DNA from: a virus
DNA: 39,140 nt
IMG/VR virus record: IMGVR_UViG_3300043431_000108
Coordinates: 1 to 39,140 of that record
Direction: 5' to 3' (one strand)
Both the position numbers and the translations under genes were made by a program. The number at the start of each line of letters is the position of its first letter. Position 1 is the stretch's first letter. The notes beneath the pieces were generated by a model. The model saw only the letters and a program-made list of their open reading frames with translations. It did no database searches and was not told where the DNA came from. Of the stretch, positions 29,405 to 38,939 are shown piece by piece.

Positions 29405-30616
29405 ATGACAATTGCTCAAGGCGTTAAAAAAGTCGTATCGTACAAAAAACAAACTGGTTTAGGTTCTCCAGCTTCAGGCAGTGGAGGTCAGGAATTAAGA
29501 CGTGTGACCAGCACAATCAATTTAACAAAAGATACTTATCAATCAAATGAGATTCGCTCAGACCAGCAAATTGCTGATTTTAGACACGGATCAAAACAAG
29601 TTACAGGTACATTGAGCGCAGAGTTATCGGCTGGCACTTACAAAGATTTTTTACAGTCTGTATTGCGCAAAAACTTTGTGGCTATTTCTTCATTAACAGC
29701 AGCGGCTGTGACTATTGTTGCATCAACTGGTGTGATTACATTCCAAACAGGCAATCCATTAACTGGCGGTATTAAAATTGGTAATGTGGTTCGCATTACA
29801 GCCGGCAGCGTTAACGCGGCTAACTTGAATAAAAACTTGTTGGTCACAGGCGTTACAGCAAGCACATTGACTGTTAAAACCTTAAACGGTAGCGCATTGG
29901 CTGATAATGCTACTTCAGTTACTGGTGTAACGATTGCCATTCCCGGAAAATACACTTATGTGCCAGAAACATCACAAACACAAGATTACTATACAATTGA
30001 GCATTGGTTCTCAGACGTAGCGCAATCAGAGGTTTATCAAGACGTTGTTCAAACTAATGCACAGGTTAAAATTCCCGCAAATGGCATGGCAACCATTGAT
30101 TTCCCGTTAGTTGGTTTAAATGTGTCAACAGGCACATCACAAGTGTTAACTTCACCAACAGCAATTACAACGGGTGGTGTTACTGCTGGCGTTAACGGTT
30201 TGTTATTAGTTGCAGGCTCACCTGTTGCAATTGTTACTTCAATTGATTTTGATGTTAACGGTAATGTTGCAGTTGCTGATGCTGTAGTTGGTTCATTAAC
30301 ACGCCCAGACGTATTTCAAGGCACTGTAGGCGCAACTGGTACTTTTAGTGCTTACTTTACCGATGCCACATTCCGTGATTACTTCATTAACGAAACTGAA
30401 GTATCAATCGTGGTTGCGTTGACAACAGATAGCACTGCAACAGCAGACTTTGTTGTTTTCACTATGTCACGCGTTAAAGTTGGTGGTGCTGACGTTACTG
30501 ATGGCGCGTCTGGTTTAACTCGCACATTCCCATTCACTGCGTTAAAAAACACATCTGGTGGTGCAGCATTAGCAAATTTAGCGACAACAATCATGGTTCA
30601 AGATTCACTCGCTTAA
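29405..30616 (+). CDS. Major tail tube protein
   Basis: A 403-residue protein: KKQTGLGSPASGSGGQELRR, STINLTKDTYQSNEIRSDQQ and ADFRHGSKQVTGTLSAELSA are the start common to siphophage tail tube proteins. The body is beta-rich with inserted Ig-like segments (about 90-180). It polymerises into the tail tube around the tape measure. A strong terminator lies 16 bases downstream, matching the need for high expression of this gene relative to the next ones. Confidence 0.9.
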   Translation: MTIAQGVKKVVSYKKQTGLGSPASGSGGQELRRVTSTINLTKDTYQSNEIRSDQQIADFRHGSKQVTGTLSAELSAGTYKDFLQSVLRKNFVAISSLTAAAVTIVASTGVITFQTGNPLTGGIKIGNVVRITAGSVNAANLNKNLLVTGVTASTLTVKTLNGSALADNATSVTGVTIAIPGKYTYVPETSQTQDYYTIEHWFSDVAQSEVYQDVVQTNAQVKIPANGMATIDFPLVGLNVSTGTSQVLTSPTAITTGGVTAGVNGLLLVAGSPVAIVTSIDFDVNGNVAVADAVVGSLTRPDVFQGTVGATGTFSAYFTDATFRDYFINETEVSIVVALTTDSTATADFVVFTMSRVKVGGADVTDGASGLTRTFPFTALKNTSGGAALANLATTIMVQDSLA

Positions 30617-30631
30617 AAATAGTGCTACAAT

Positions 30632-30670
30632 TACCCACGCTTGTAATTTTGCAGGCGTGGGTATTTTTTT
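30632..30670 (+). terminator. Strong intrinsic terminator after tail tube gene
   Basis: TACCCACGC (30632-30640) pairs perfectly with GCGTGGGTA (30655-30663) over a 14-base loop, followed by seven T (30664-30670). It probably lowers transcription into the chaperone and tape measure genes. Confidence 0.92.
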
Positions 30671-30694
30671 ATAAATCAACAGGAACATACGAAC

Positions 30695-31102
30695 ATGAGC
30701 AAAGAAAATAAAGGTTTATCATTAGCAGATCTCGATTTAGTCACAGCGTCGGAAAACGCTTACGAATTTGAATATCTCAGACCAGACGGCAGCGACACAG
30801 GCGTATTTATTACGGTACTTGGTTCACAAGCACCAAAGGTGCAGGACTGGGTTCGCAAAACGTTAAACCGCAGAAAAGCACAGGACACATTAGCGGCTAA
30901 ACGCGGCAAAGAAATTGAGCGCACAATCGAAGATGATGAACAATTCGGTATTGATGCAGCAGCAATTCGTATTGTCGCATGGCGTGGAATCAATGAAGAA
31001 TATACACATGAAAATGCGTTGATTTTGATGGAACGTAATAATGAATTACGCGACCAAGTCTTTGAGGCAAGTAATAACTTGGGAAACTTCAAAAAGGCTT
31101 AA
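30695..31102 (+). CDS. Tail assembly chaperone, short form (G-like)
   Basis: A 135-residue protein starting MSKENKGLSLADLDLVTASE, with ENAYEFEYLRPDGSDTGVFI. It is acidic and helical in its second half. It sits between the tail tube and tape measure genes, where lambda has G. Near its 3' end is the heptamer GGGAAAC (31081-31087), at which a fraction of ribosomes shift to -1 to make the longer G-T protein. Confidence 0.88.
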   Translation: MSKENKGLSLADLDLVTASENAYEFEYLRPDGSDTGVFITVLGSQAPKVQDWVRKTLNRRKAQDTLAAKRGKEIERTIEDDEQFGIDAAAIRIVAWRGINEEYTHENALILMERNNELRDQVFEASNNLGNFKKA

Positions 31103-31467
31103 TCGATGATGTCATTGCGTTTGGTACGCGAGAATTTGAACTAGACGTAAAAAACGACAATGGCGGAAGTTTACGCGATGAAGCTCAAGCGATTTTATCA
31201 GCTGGTTACGACATACCAGAAGAATATAAATCGCTTGCAACGCCTGAAAACTATTTCCATTGCTGGGTGTGGTTTAACGATTTAAGTCGTTCACGTTCTA
31301 GCAATGGATTTGGTAAAAATCCAATTAGTTTTAGTGAGATAGACGCATGGTCAATACTCACACACACTGAATTAAGTCCGCTTGAAATACGTTGTATCAT
31401 GGGTCTTGATAGTGCATATCTTAAAATTCAAGCAGAGCAAATCGCAAAACGGAGCAAACAAAAATGA
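30695..31467 (+). CDS. Tail assembly chaperone, frameshifted fusion (G-T-like)
   Basis: Read as 30695-31087 joined to 31087-31467 by a -1 shift, giving about 257 residues. The second part begins LQKGLIDDVIAFGTREFELD and ends QIAKRSKQK. It is open from the shift site to 31467 and has no good start codon or ribosome site of its own. The T part includes WFNDLSRSRS and SEIDAWSILTHTELSPLE. In lambda-like phages the G and G-T proteins coat the tape measure during tail assembly. Confidence 0.85.
31081..31087 (+). other. Programmed -1 ribosomal frameshift site GGGAAAC
   Basis: In the zero frame it is read TTG GGA AAC, so the heptamer has the X-XXY-YYZ form (G GGA AAC), close to the lambda G-T site (G GGA AAG). 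The zero frame ends 13 bases later (31100-31102), and the -1 frame is open to 31467. Confidence 0.88.
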
Positions 31468-34400
31468 CAACAGATACCTATTCCATTCAAGTCGCAGTCG
31501 ATTCGACCAGTGCAGTAACAGCCACGCGCAATTTAACTGCAATGGAGCAAGCAACGGGCAGAAGTGAACGTGCTTTGTTTAGTTTAGGTAACATGGCAAA
31601 AGCAGCAAGCGCGGCTTTGCTTGGCATTGGATTTAAAACCGTAATTAGTGAAATGGCATCGTTTGAAACGAAAATGCTTCAATTAAAATCGTTAACCGAT
31701 GCCACCACTCAACAAATGAAAGCAATGGAAAAACAAGCGCGTGAACTTGGCGCGACCACTGCGTTTTCAGCACAACAAGCGGCAGAGGCGCAAGGCGTTT
31801 TAGCAGCAGCAGGTTTAAAAACTAATGAAATATTAACTGCAACACCAAAAGTTTTACAACTTGCAGCAGCAGGCAGTTTAGAGCTTTCAAGAGCAGCAGA
31901 AATTTCAACAGAAACCATGAATGGTTTAGGTTTAAGTTTAAAAGATTTAGGACGTATCAATGACGTTTTAGCAAAAGCCGCAGCCGATTCAAGTACAAGC
32001 GTTGGTCAAATTGGCGATGCTATGAAAACAGCAGCACCAATAGCTAGGCTTTATAAGATTAGCTTAGAAGAAGTTGCTGCAATGCTAGAAATAGCAGCAG
32101 CAAATGGATTAAAAGGTGCTGAAGCTGGAAATAATTTAAAAACAATATTTAAAGCGTTAACAAACGATCAAAAAGATAATGTTGAAATTTTAGCTAAACA
32201 TAATTTAAAACTTAAAGACTTAAGCATTGAAACTATTGGTGCGGCAAAAGTTTTAGATAATTTAAGTAAGGCACATTTATCAGCAACAGAGGCAACAGTA
32301 ATTTATGGCGGTGATGCAACAGCGTTAGGCGCAATTTTAGCTAGTAATTCAGAAAAATTTAAAGAAAATACAAAAGATTTAGAAAAAGCCAATGGCATGG
32401 CTAAAAAAATGTCTGACGATTTAAATCAAGGATTAGCAAAAGCATTTGATTCGCTTAAAGGAACAATTAGTGAAGCAGCATTGCAATTAGGTGATTCTGG
32501 ATTAAAAGGCGCATTGACTGATGTTATACAACAAGCAACAGGCGTTATTGCAATTTATGAAGGCATGGGCGATAAATTTGCAGAATCGAATAACTATACA
32601 AAAGAACAATACGACAATTTAAAAAATGTAGCAGACGAATTAAAAATTGTTGCAGGTGCGGCTGGTGGGATTGCAAGTTTAACTGCGGTTATTTGGGGTG
32701 CTAACGCGGCTATGGTAGCGTTTAATATTGCCACCCGTGCTAATCCTTTAATTATGGGCGCAACAGTTGTAGCGGCAGCGGCAGGCGCAACATTTGCAAA
32801 GATAGCAGATAATCAAAGCACAATTGATAAACAAATCGAAACAGCAGAAAAACGCATTGCAGCAATGGAAAAATATGGCTTACCAAATTTAATTGGTACG
32901 GCAGTTGGTTTTGATACTGAAAAAGAACGCACGAAATTAACTGCGTTAAAACAATTTAAAGAGGAACAGCTTGCAGCAACAAAAGCAACTATTGATGCAA
33001 CCGCAAAAACTGAAAAACACACTGAAGCAGCTAAAACAAATACAGCCGCAACAGTAGATTCAGCAAGCAAAACAAAAACGGCATCTGAAGCAAAAAAAGA
33101 GGCAGCGCAAGCAAGCAAAGATTTAGCCGAGGCAGAACGTTATTTTAATGAACAACTTAAGGAACAGGTTACAGCCGCAGAAAACGCAGGAAAGTTATTT
33201 GCAGCACAGCAACAAACTAAACTTGCTGGCATCGATGCAGAAATAAAAGCGATTCAAGAAAAATCGGCTATTGATTACGAGAACGCAAAAACATTTGAAT
33301 CAAAAAGCGCAATTATCGCATCATCTCAAGCAGCCACTAATGCGCTATTGGCAAAAGAAAAAGAATTGCGCGATGCGGTTATCAATCAAGAACTTTCAAC
33401 TATTGATGCAAAAATAGCGTCAGACAATGCACAGCTTGACCATGCGAAAGAATATAACTTAACGCTGGCGGAACAATTGCGATTAAAAACCGATATTTCA
33501 ACGCTGCAAGTTGATAAACAAGTATTGAGCGAAACAGCAAAACAAGCAGATATTAAAGCTGCTAGTGATGCGCAATCGAAAGCAAGTCAAGACCATTTAG
33601 CCTATATTAAAGCTATTGATGATGCACAGACAGCCGCTAACACAGCCGCTACTGCGCAAATGGAAATATTAACATCTAATCTTGATGCGGCTAAAGAGGC
33701 TGCCACAGGGTTAGCCGATGCGTTTGGCAGTGTAGGCGGTGCAGTAGGTGGTTTGGGCATTGCAATGGCATCTTATGAGAAGTCACAAGCTGCAATTTCT
33801 GACGGGTTACAAAATCAATTATTTGAGATTCAAAAACTTAATGATGGCAAAGGCGACCAAGTTAAAAAAGACAAGGCTATTTCTGACGCAAATCAAAAGC
33901 AATCACAATTGCAGATTAAGTCATACGGTGATATGGCGGCAGCGGCTCAAGGCTTCTTTAAGAAAGGCACAACGGGTTATCAAGTATTAGGCGCAGCCAC
34001 TAAAGTTTTTCGAGCGTTTGAGATGGTTCAATCTGCTATGTCTATGTCAAAACAAATTGCAGATATGGGAAAAACTGTTGCCATGTATTTATTTGGTGAA
34101 ACCGCTAAAACAACTGCAAAAGTAACTTCATCAACAGTTGGAATTGCAGCGGATACGGCTGGAGCTGGAGCGTCTGCAACTAAAGCTGTTGCTGATGCGT
34201 CACAAGGCGACCCATACACAGGGTTAGCGCGTGGTGCAATGATGCTTGCATTTATGGTCGCCATTGGTGCTATGGCTGGTGGTGGAGGTGGAGGTGCTGA
34301 AGTAGCACCAATGACAGGCGCAGATTACATAACAAAAGAAACTGATAAATATAAATCGTCACAAGGCGGAACGGTTTTGGGCAGTGATGTTATGTCTAAC

Positions 34401-37400
34401 TCAATCCTTGATGCTTTAGATACCATTAGTTCAAATTCTAGTGCTGATTTGGATTACTCAAAAGGCATGGCAAGAAGTCTTGAGGTTTTATCTTATTCAA
34501 TGAAGGGCGTAGCTAATTCAATTGCTAAAAATTATGGGGTTGATACTTCATCGCTTGGACTTGGAACGTCAACAAGTGGTTTCTTTATGACAACCACAAC
34601 AACAAAAGAATTTGCGGGCAGTGGTATTAAATTTGTAAAAGATACGCTAGGAAATATTGTTGAAAGCGGAATTATTGCAGGTCGCAATTATTTACAAACA
34701 TTAGTAACCAAAACTTCAAGTGGTTTTTTAGGTATTGGCGCATCAACAAAACAATATATTTCAACAAAATGGTCGCCATTAAATGATGAAATAAGTGCCT
34801 CAATTGCTTATTCACTTGGAAAGATTCAAGAAAATGTTGTTTTATTAGCGGGAAATTTTGGTGAAGTTGCAATAGAAAAATTAAAACAGTTTGAAGTTGA
34901 TTTAGGAAAAATGCCGCTTGGAAAAGATGCCGCAGCAAATACTGAAATCATAAATGGCGCATTATCAAAACAAGCAGATTTAATGGCTATTATTGCTAAT
35001 TATGCTTATGCAGATTTTCAACAAATTGGCGAAGGATATTATCAAACATTAAACCGTGTTTCTACTGCAATAAATACTGCAAAAACAAAACTAAAAGCAA
35101 TGGGCATTACAACCATTGAATATACTGACATAATCAATAAACAAGGCGATATTGAACGTGAGATGGTCACACAATCACTTCAACTAGCATCATCATACAC
35201 AGACGTTAACGATATTTTAGGAAAATTGCCAGGAACAGCAGACGATATTATTGAAGCGTTTAATGGATTGAATGGTATTAAAGCAGGGTTATCAGATATT
35301 GGCGCAGGTGGTCTTGTATTAAATCAAGACTTAATCAATGCAGCGGGTGGCATTAGCAAATTAAACGATACAATTAACAATTATTTTGATAGTGATTATT
35401 TTACAAAATCAGAAAAAACAGCGTTTAATGTTAAAACATTAACGGATAAATTCTCTAAAATGGGTTTAATTTTACCCTCAATTGGAAGAAGTACAGAATC
35501 AGCAATGGCGTCATATAGAGCCTTGCTAGATGTATTATCTAAAGATACAACAGAAACGGGCAAATTTATTTATGTAAAAGCATTAGAAATGTCTGGCGAT
35601 TTTGCCACAGCAGCTCAAGATATTGCTGACATAGTTAAAACAGAAACAGAAACGGCAACCAAATCATTTAATGATGCAATGGATTATCGTTTATTGATTT
35701 ATAAAAAATTAGGCGAACAAGACCCAGCAGCAAAAGAAGAAGCGTTAAGGCTTGAACGTAACAAAGCAATGGAGGGTATGACTGGACTTACAGCGCTTTA
35801 TGCTGATTCATTAAATACATTAACCGATGCCAGTGCAGCGTTAACAACGTCACAAACAGCACTTGAAACCGCTTACAAAAACTTAACCGCTATGCGCGAT
35901 AAGTTTGTTTCATTAGGCACTGGTTTGCGAACTTATTACGATCAATTGACAGGCGCACAAAAGCCACAAGCAACACCACTTGATGTTTATTCAGCAGCTA
36001 AAGAATCATTTATTACAACGGCATTAGACGCAAAATTAGGAAAAGAAAGCGCATTATCAACACTTCCTGAAGTTTCAAAAGCATTTTTAGATGCGTCTTT
36101 AAAATACAACGCGACTGGAAACGCTTATCAAGCAGACTATCAATATGTTTTAACCGCACTTGAACAAGGTATGAGCGCGGCTGATAAACAAATTGAAATA
36201 ATGAACGCGCAACTGCGTGAAGCTGAAAAAGCTAATTCAAATTTATTAACTGTTAACTCGTCTACACTAACAGTTAACACAGCAACAACAAATCTAGCGA
36301 CAGCGTTAGCCGGTTATCAAACAACGCTTATTAATTACAACAGCGCAAAAGCAACAGCCGATCAAATTTTAGTCGGTATCAATTCAATTTTAAAAGCACA
36401 AGATTTAAAAACGCAAGCTGAAAAAGATGCGGCAATTGCAGCAGCAAAAGCAAATCAAGATGCGTTGATTGCTCAAGCTCAAACAGATGCAAATAAAATT
36501 GTTTCAGCAGCACAAAAAGCTGCAAATGAAGCAGCGGCAGCGGCTAAAACAGCGCAAGATGCTGCAACAAAAATAGCCAATGACGCAGCTAAAGCAAGCA
36601 CTGATGCAGCGGCAAACGCAGCAGCAGTATTAAAAGCCGCTCAAGATTTAGCCGCTAAAAATCTAGCCGATGCTAATGCAGCCGCAAAAGCAGCCGCTGA
36701 AAAAGCCGCAGCAGAATTAAAAGCGGCTCAAGAAGCGGCCGCATATCAAAAAGCTGTAAAAGATGCGATTTTAAACGTCACTAATCAATCGGGATTAAAT
36801 GCGACAACTATTGCATCATTAAGTGATAAAACGTTGCTGGGCATGAGCAAGTTGCTTAATAATGTTGACGCAGCATTTAACGCAAACGCATTATCAAAAA
36901 ATGTAACATTCACAGGCGAAGGTGTAGCAAAGGCGCTTGAAATAGCAATGTCAGGCGCAATAACTGGCGAATTAAGTAAATTGACAGACACACAATTGAT
37001 AAATTTATCATCAAAATCAGGCTACAGCAAAAGCCAATTGTTTGATATATATAGCGCATATAGCATGGGATTAAAATATGGGTCGCTTGAACAGCAAACA
37101 TTGTTTCCAAATGTTCCCGCTTATGCCAATGGCGGCATGGCAAACGGGTTATCATTGGTTGGTGAACAAGGACCAGAGTTGGTTAATTTTAGCTCACCCG
37201 CTAACGTGACAAGCCATTCACAAACAGCTGGATTATTTGATTCAATCGGAAATGCTATTGACGATCAAAGTGTGTTACTGAAAGAGCAAATTATTGAATT
37301 GAAAGCATTGGTAAATTTACAATCCAATGCAAACGTGGCGTTAATTAACGAGATGCAAGGCATGAAAGAAGAATTAAATACCATTTCACGCAAAGCTAAA

Positions 37401-37418
37401 CTTGAGGCAGCGGCATGA
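31464..37418 (+). CDS. Tail tape measure protein
   Basis: A 1984-residue protein. The N-terminal 350 residues match the TP901-type tape measure core (MEKQARELGATTAFSAQQAA, EAQGVLAAAGLKT, ISTETMNGLGLSL, KTAAPIARLYKISLEEVAAM). Hydrophobic segments occur around 395-440 and 900-940. Long helical and coiled-coil regions follow, including an almost pure Ala/Lys/Asp/Glu coil around 1650-1760. The C-terminus has AYANGGMANGLSLVGEQGPE, a conserved tape measure ending, and a last coiled coil. It sets tail length and passes into the host membrane during DNA entry. Starts and ends overlap neighbours by 4 bases. Confidence 0.95.
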   Translation: MTTDTYSIQVAVDSTSAVTATRNLTAMEQATGRSERALFSLGNMAKAASAALLGIGFKTVISEMASFETKMLQLKSLTDATTQQMKAMEKQARELGATTAFSAQQAAEAQGVLAAAGLKTNEILTATPKVLQLAAAGSLELSRAAEISTETMNGLGLSLKDLGRINDVLAKAAADSSTSVGQIGDAMKTAAPIARLYKISLEEVAAMLEIAAANGLKGAEAGNNLKTIFKALTNDQKDNVEILAKHNLKLKDLSIETIGAAKVLDNLSKAHLSATEATVIYGGDATALGAILASNSEKFKENTKDLEKANGMAKKMSDDLNQGLAKAFDSLKGTISEAALQLGDSGLKGALTDVIQQATGVIAIYEGMGDKFAESNNYTKEQYDNLKNVADELKIVAGAAGGIASLTAVIWGANAAMVAFNIATRANPLIMGATVVAAAAGATFAKIADNQSTIDKQIETAEKRIAAMEKYGLPNLIGTAVGFDTEKERTKLTALKQFKEEQLAATKATIDATAKTEKHTEAAKTNTAATVDSASKTKTASEAKKEAAQASKDLAEAERYFNEQLKEQVTAAENAGKLFAAQQQTKLAGIDAEIKAIQEKSAIDYENAKTFESKSAIIASSQAATNALLAKEKELRDAVINQELSTIDAKIASDNAQLDHAKEYNLTLAEQLRLKTDISTLQVDKQVLSETAKQADIKAASDAQSKASQDHLAYIKAIDDAQTAANTAATAQMEILTSNLDAAKEAATGLADAFGSVGGAVGGLGIAMASYEKSQAAISDGLQNQLFEIQKLNDGKGDQVKKDKAISDANQKQSQLQIKSYGDMAAAAQGFFKKGTTGYQVLGAATKVFRAFEMVQSAMSMSKQIADMGKTVAMYLFGETAKTTAKVTSSTVGIAADTAGAGASATKAVADASQGDPYTGLARGAMMLAFMVAIGAMAGGGGGGAEVAPMTGADYITKETDKYKSSQGGTVLGSDVMSNSILDALDTISSNSSADLDYSKGMARSLEVLSYSMKGVANSIAKNYGVDTSSLGLGTSTSGFFMTTTTTKEFAGSGIKFVKDTLGNIVESGIIAGRNYLQTLVTKTSSGFLGIGASTKQYISTKWSPLNDEISASIAYSLGKIQENVVLLAGNFGEVAIEKLKQFEVDLGKMPLGKDAAANTEIINGALSKQADLMAIIANYAYADFQQIGEGYYQTLNRVSTAINTAKTKLKAMGITTIEYTDIINKQGDIEREMVTQSLQLASSYTDVNDILGKLPGTADDIIEAFNGLNGIKAGLSDIGAGGLVLNQDLINAAGGISKLNDTINNYFDSDYFTKSEKTAFNVKTLTDKFSKMGLILPSIGRSTESAMASYRALLDVLSKDTTETGKFIYVKALEMSGDFATAAQDIADIVKTETETATKSFNDAMDYRLLIYKKLGEQDPAAKEEALRLERNKAMEGMTGLTALYADSLNTLTDASAALTTSQTALETAYKNLTAMRDKFVSLGTGLRTYYDQLTGAQKPQATPLDVYSAAKESFITTALDAKLGKESALSTLPEVSKAFLDASLKYNATGNAYQADYQYVLTALEQGMSAADKQIEIMNAQLREAEKANSNLLTVNSSTLTVNTATTNLATALAGYQTTLINYNSAKATADQILVGINSILKAQDLKTQAEKDAAIAAAKANQDALIAQAQTDANKIVSAAQKAANEAAAAAKTAQDAATKIANDAAKASTDAAANAAAVLKAAQDLAAKNLADANAAAKAAAEKAAAELKAAQEAAAYQKAVKDAILNVTNQSGLNATTIASLSDKTLLGMSKLLNNVDAAFNANALSKNVTFTGEGVAKALEIAMSGAITGELSKLTDTQLINLSSKSGYSKSQLFDIYSAYSMGLKYGSLEQQTLFPNVPAYANGGMANGLSLVGEQGPELVNFSSPANVTSHSQTAGLFDSIGNAIDDQSVLLKEQIIELKALVNLQSNANVALINEMQGMKEELNTISRKAKLEAAA

Positions 37419-38938
37419 TATATCTTGTTGAAATAGTCGCGGCAATTGACGCAGCAGGCACGACAACCACGTTGCGTTATTGCTCACATCCTTACACCAC
37501 AAAGCCGTCTGATACGCCTGCAAATACTTATTATGACGATAGGATTGTAAACCCTGCATCAATTAGTCGCACGCTGTATAGCAATGGCACAACAAGTGGT
37601 GCAAGCCGTGTAAACTATGGCGCGGTTGAATTGTCGAATGTTGACGGTAGTCTTGATTATATTTTGCCTTACTCGTTTGACGGACGTTCACTTGTCATTA
37701 AAATTGGAAATGAAGGTGATGCTTATTCATCATTTACTACTATTCTCAATGGCACAATGGAGCAGGTGGAGTTTACATTTTCAAAAGTAACAATTCTTGC
37801 ACGGGATAAATTAGCCATTGTTGATATGCCATTGCAGACAACGCTTTATGCCGGAAATAATTCACTGCCCAATGGCGTTGAAGGTGTAGCAGATATAGCA
37901 AAATCACCTAAGCCACTGCTTTATGGTCAGGTGTTTAATATTGCGCCAATTATGGTTAATAGTTCAAAATTAACCTATCAAATAAATGATGGCGCAATTG
38001 CGTCTGTAAGCGCAGTTTATGATCGCGGTGTTGCATTAACATTTCATGCTGACGAGCCAAATGTTGCTGACCTTGAAGCACATGACCCACCATCGGGAAA
38101 ATACACTACTTGTTTAGCACTTGGATATATTCGAGTCGGCTCAGTCCCTACAGGCATATTGACGTGTGACGCAACACAAGGCGCAAGCGCAGCAAATCGC
38201 ACAGTAGCGCAGGTTTTAAAGGAAATGGCGTTAAAAGCAGGCATTAGCTCAGGCGATATAAATGCAAGCGATGTTACATCGTTAGATATAGCAAACAATA
38301 GCGAAATTGGAATATGGATTGATGGTGCTGATAGTGCAATGGCGGCAATGGATAAGGTGGCGCAATCAATCGGTGCATATTTTGGATTTGACGCGATTGG
38401 CGCATTGCGCATGGGATTATTTACAGCGCCAACCGGCAGCGCAACACTTGAAATTGATATTCATAATATTATTTCAATTGAACATAGCCGCACTAGCGAT
38501 ACAGATAAAGGAATACCAGCGTGGCGGGTTAATTTAACTTATCAAAAAAATTATACCGTGCAAGATGTTGATTTGGCTGGTTCAGTTACCGCAGCGCGTA
38601 GAAGTGTTTTGTCATTACCTGCATTAACAAAATCGGCTGAAGATACCGCAATAAAAACACAATATACACTTGCGCCTACAATCGAAAAAGAATCATTACT
38701 TGTTAACGCAACAGCGGCTCAAACTGAAGCAACGCGGTTATTGAATTTGTACAAAGTAAGCCGTGATTTGTACACAGTCACCATTGCATTAGATTTAACT
38801 CAATCGTTGCCTGACTTAAACGATGTTGTAAATATAACAATGAATCGTTTTGGGTTAAATTCTGGTAAACTATTTAAAATTATCGGCATTGAATCCGATT
38901 ATTCACGAAACCGCGCAACGCTAACGCTTTGGGGATAG
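37415..38938 (+). CDS. Tail tip / baseplate hub-like protein, 507 aa
   Basis: Starts MIYLVEIVAAIDAAGTTTTL and contains DDRIVNPASISRTLYSNGTT, VELSNVDGSLDYILPYSFDG and TILNGTMEQVEFTFSKVTIL in the first 150 residues, a layout seen in siphophage proteins that follow the tape measure. A middle domain (IGIWIDGADSAMAAMDKVAQ, SIGAYFGFDAIGALRMGLF) and a C-terminal RATLTLWG follow. It probably connects the tube to the fibre-bearing tip. No enzymatic motif is seen. Confidence 0.78.
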   Translation: MIYLVEIVAAIDAAGTTTTLRYCSHPYTTKPSDTPANTYYDDRIVNPASISRTLYSNGTTSGASRVNYGAVELSNVDGSLDYILPYSFDGRSLVIKIGNEGDAYSSFTTILNGTMEQVEFTFSKVTILARDKLAIVDMPLQTTLYAGNNSLPNGVEGVADIAKSPKPLLYGQVFNIAPIMVNSSKLTYQINDGAIASVSAVYDRGVALTFHADEPNVADLEAHDPPSGKYTTCLALGYIRVGSVPTGILTCDATQGASAANRTVAQVLKEMALKAGISSGDINASDVTSLDIANNSEIGIWIDGADSAMAAMDKVAQSIGAYFGFDAIGALRMGLFTAPTGSATLEIDIHNIISIEHSRTSDTDKGIPAWRVNLTYQKNYTVQDVDLAGSVTAARRSVLSLPALTKSAEDTAIKTQYTLAPTIEKESLLVNATAAQTEATRLLNLYKVSRDLYTVTIALDLTQSLPDLNDVVNITMNRFGLNSGKLFKIIGIESDYSRNRATLTLWG

Positions 38939-38939
38939 C

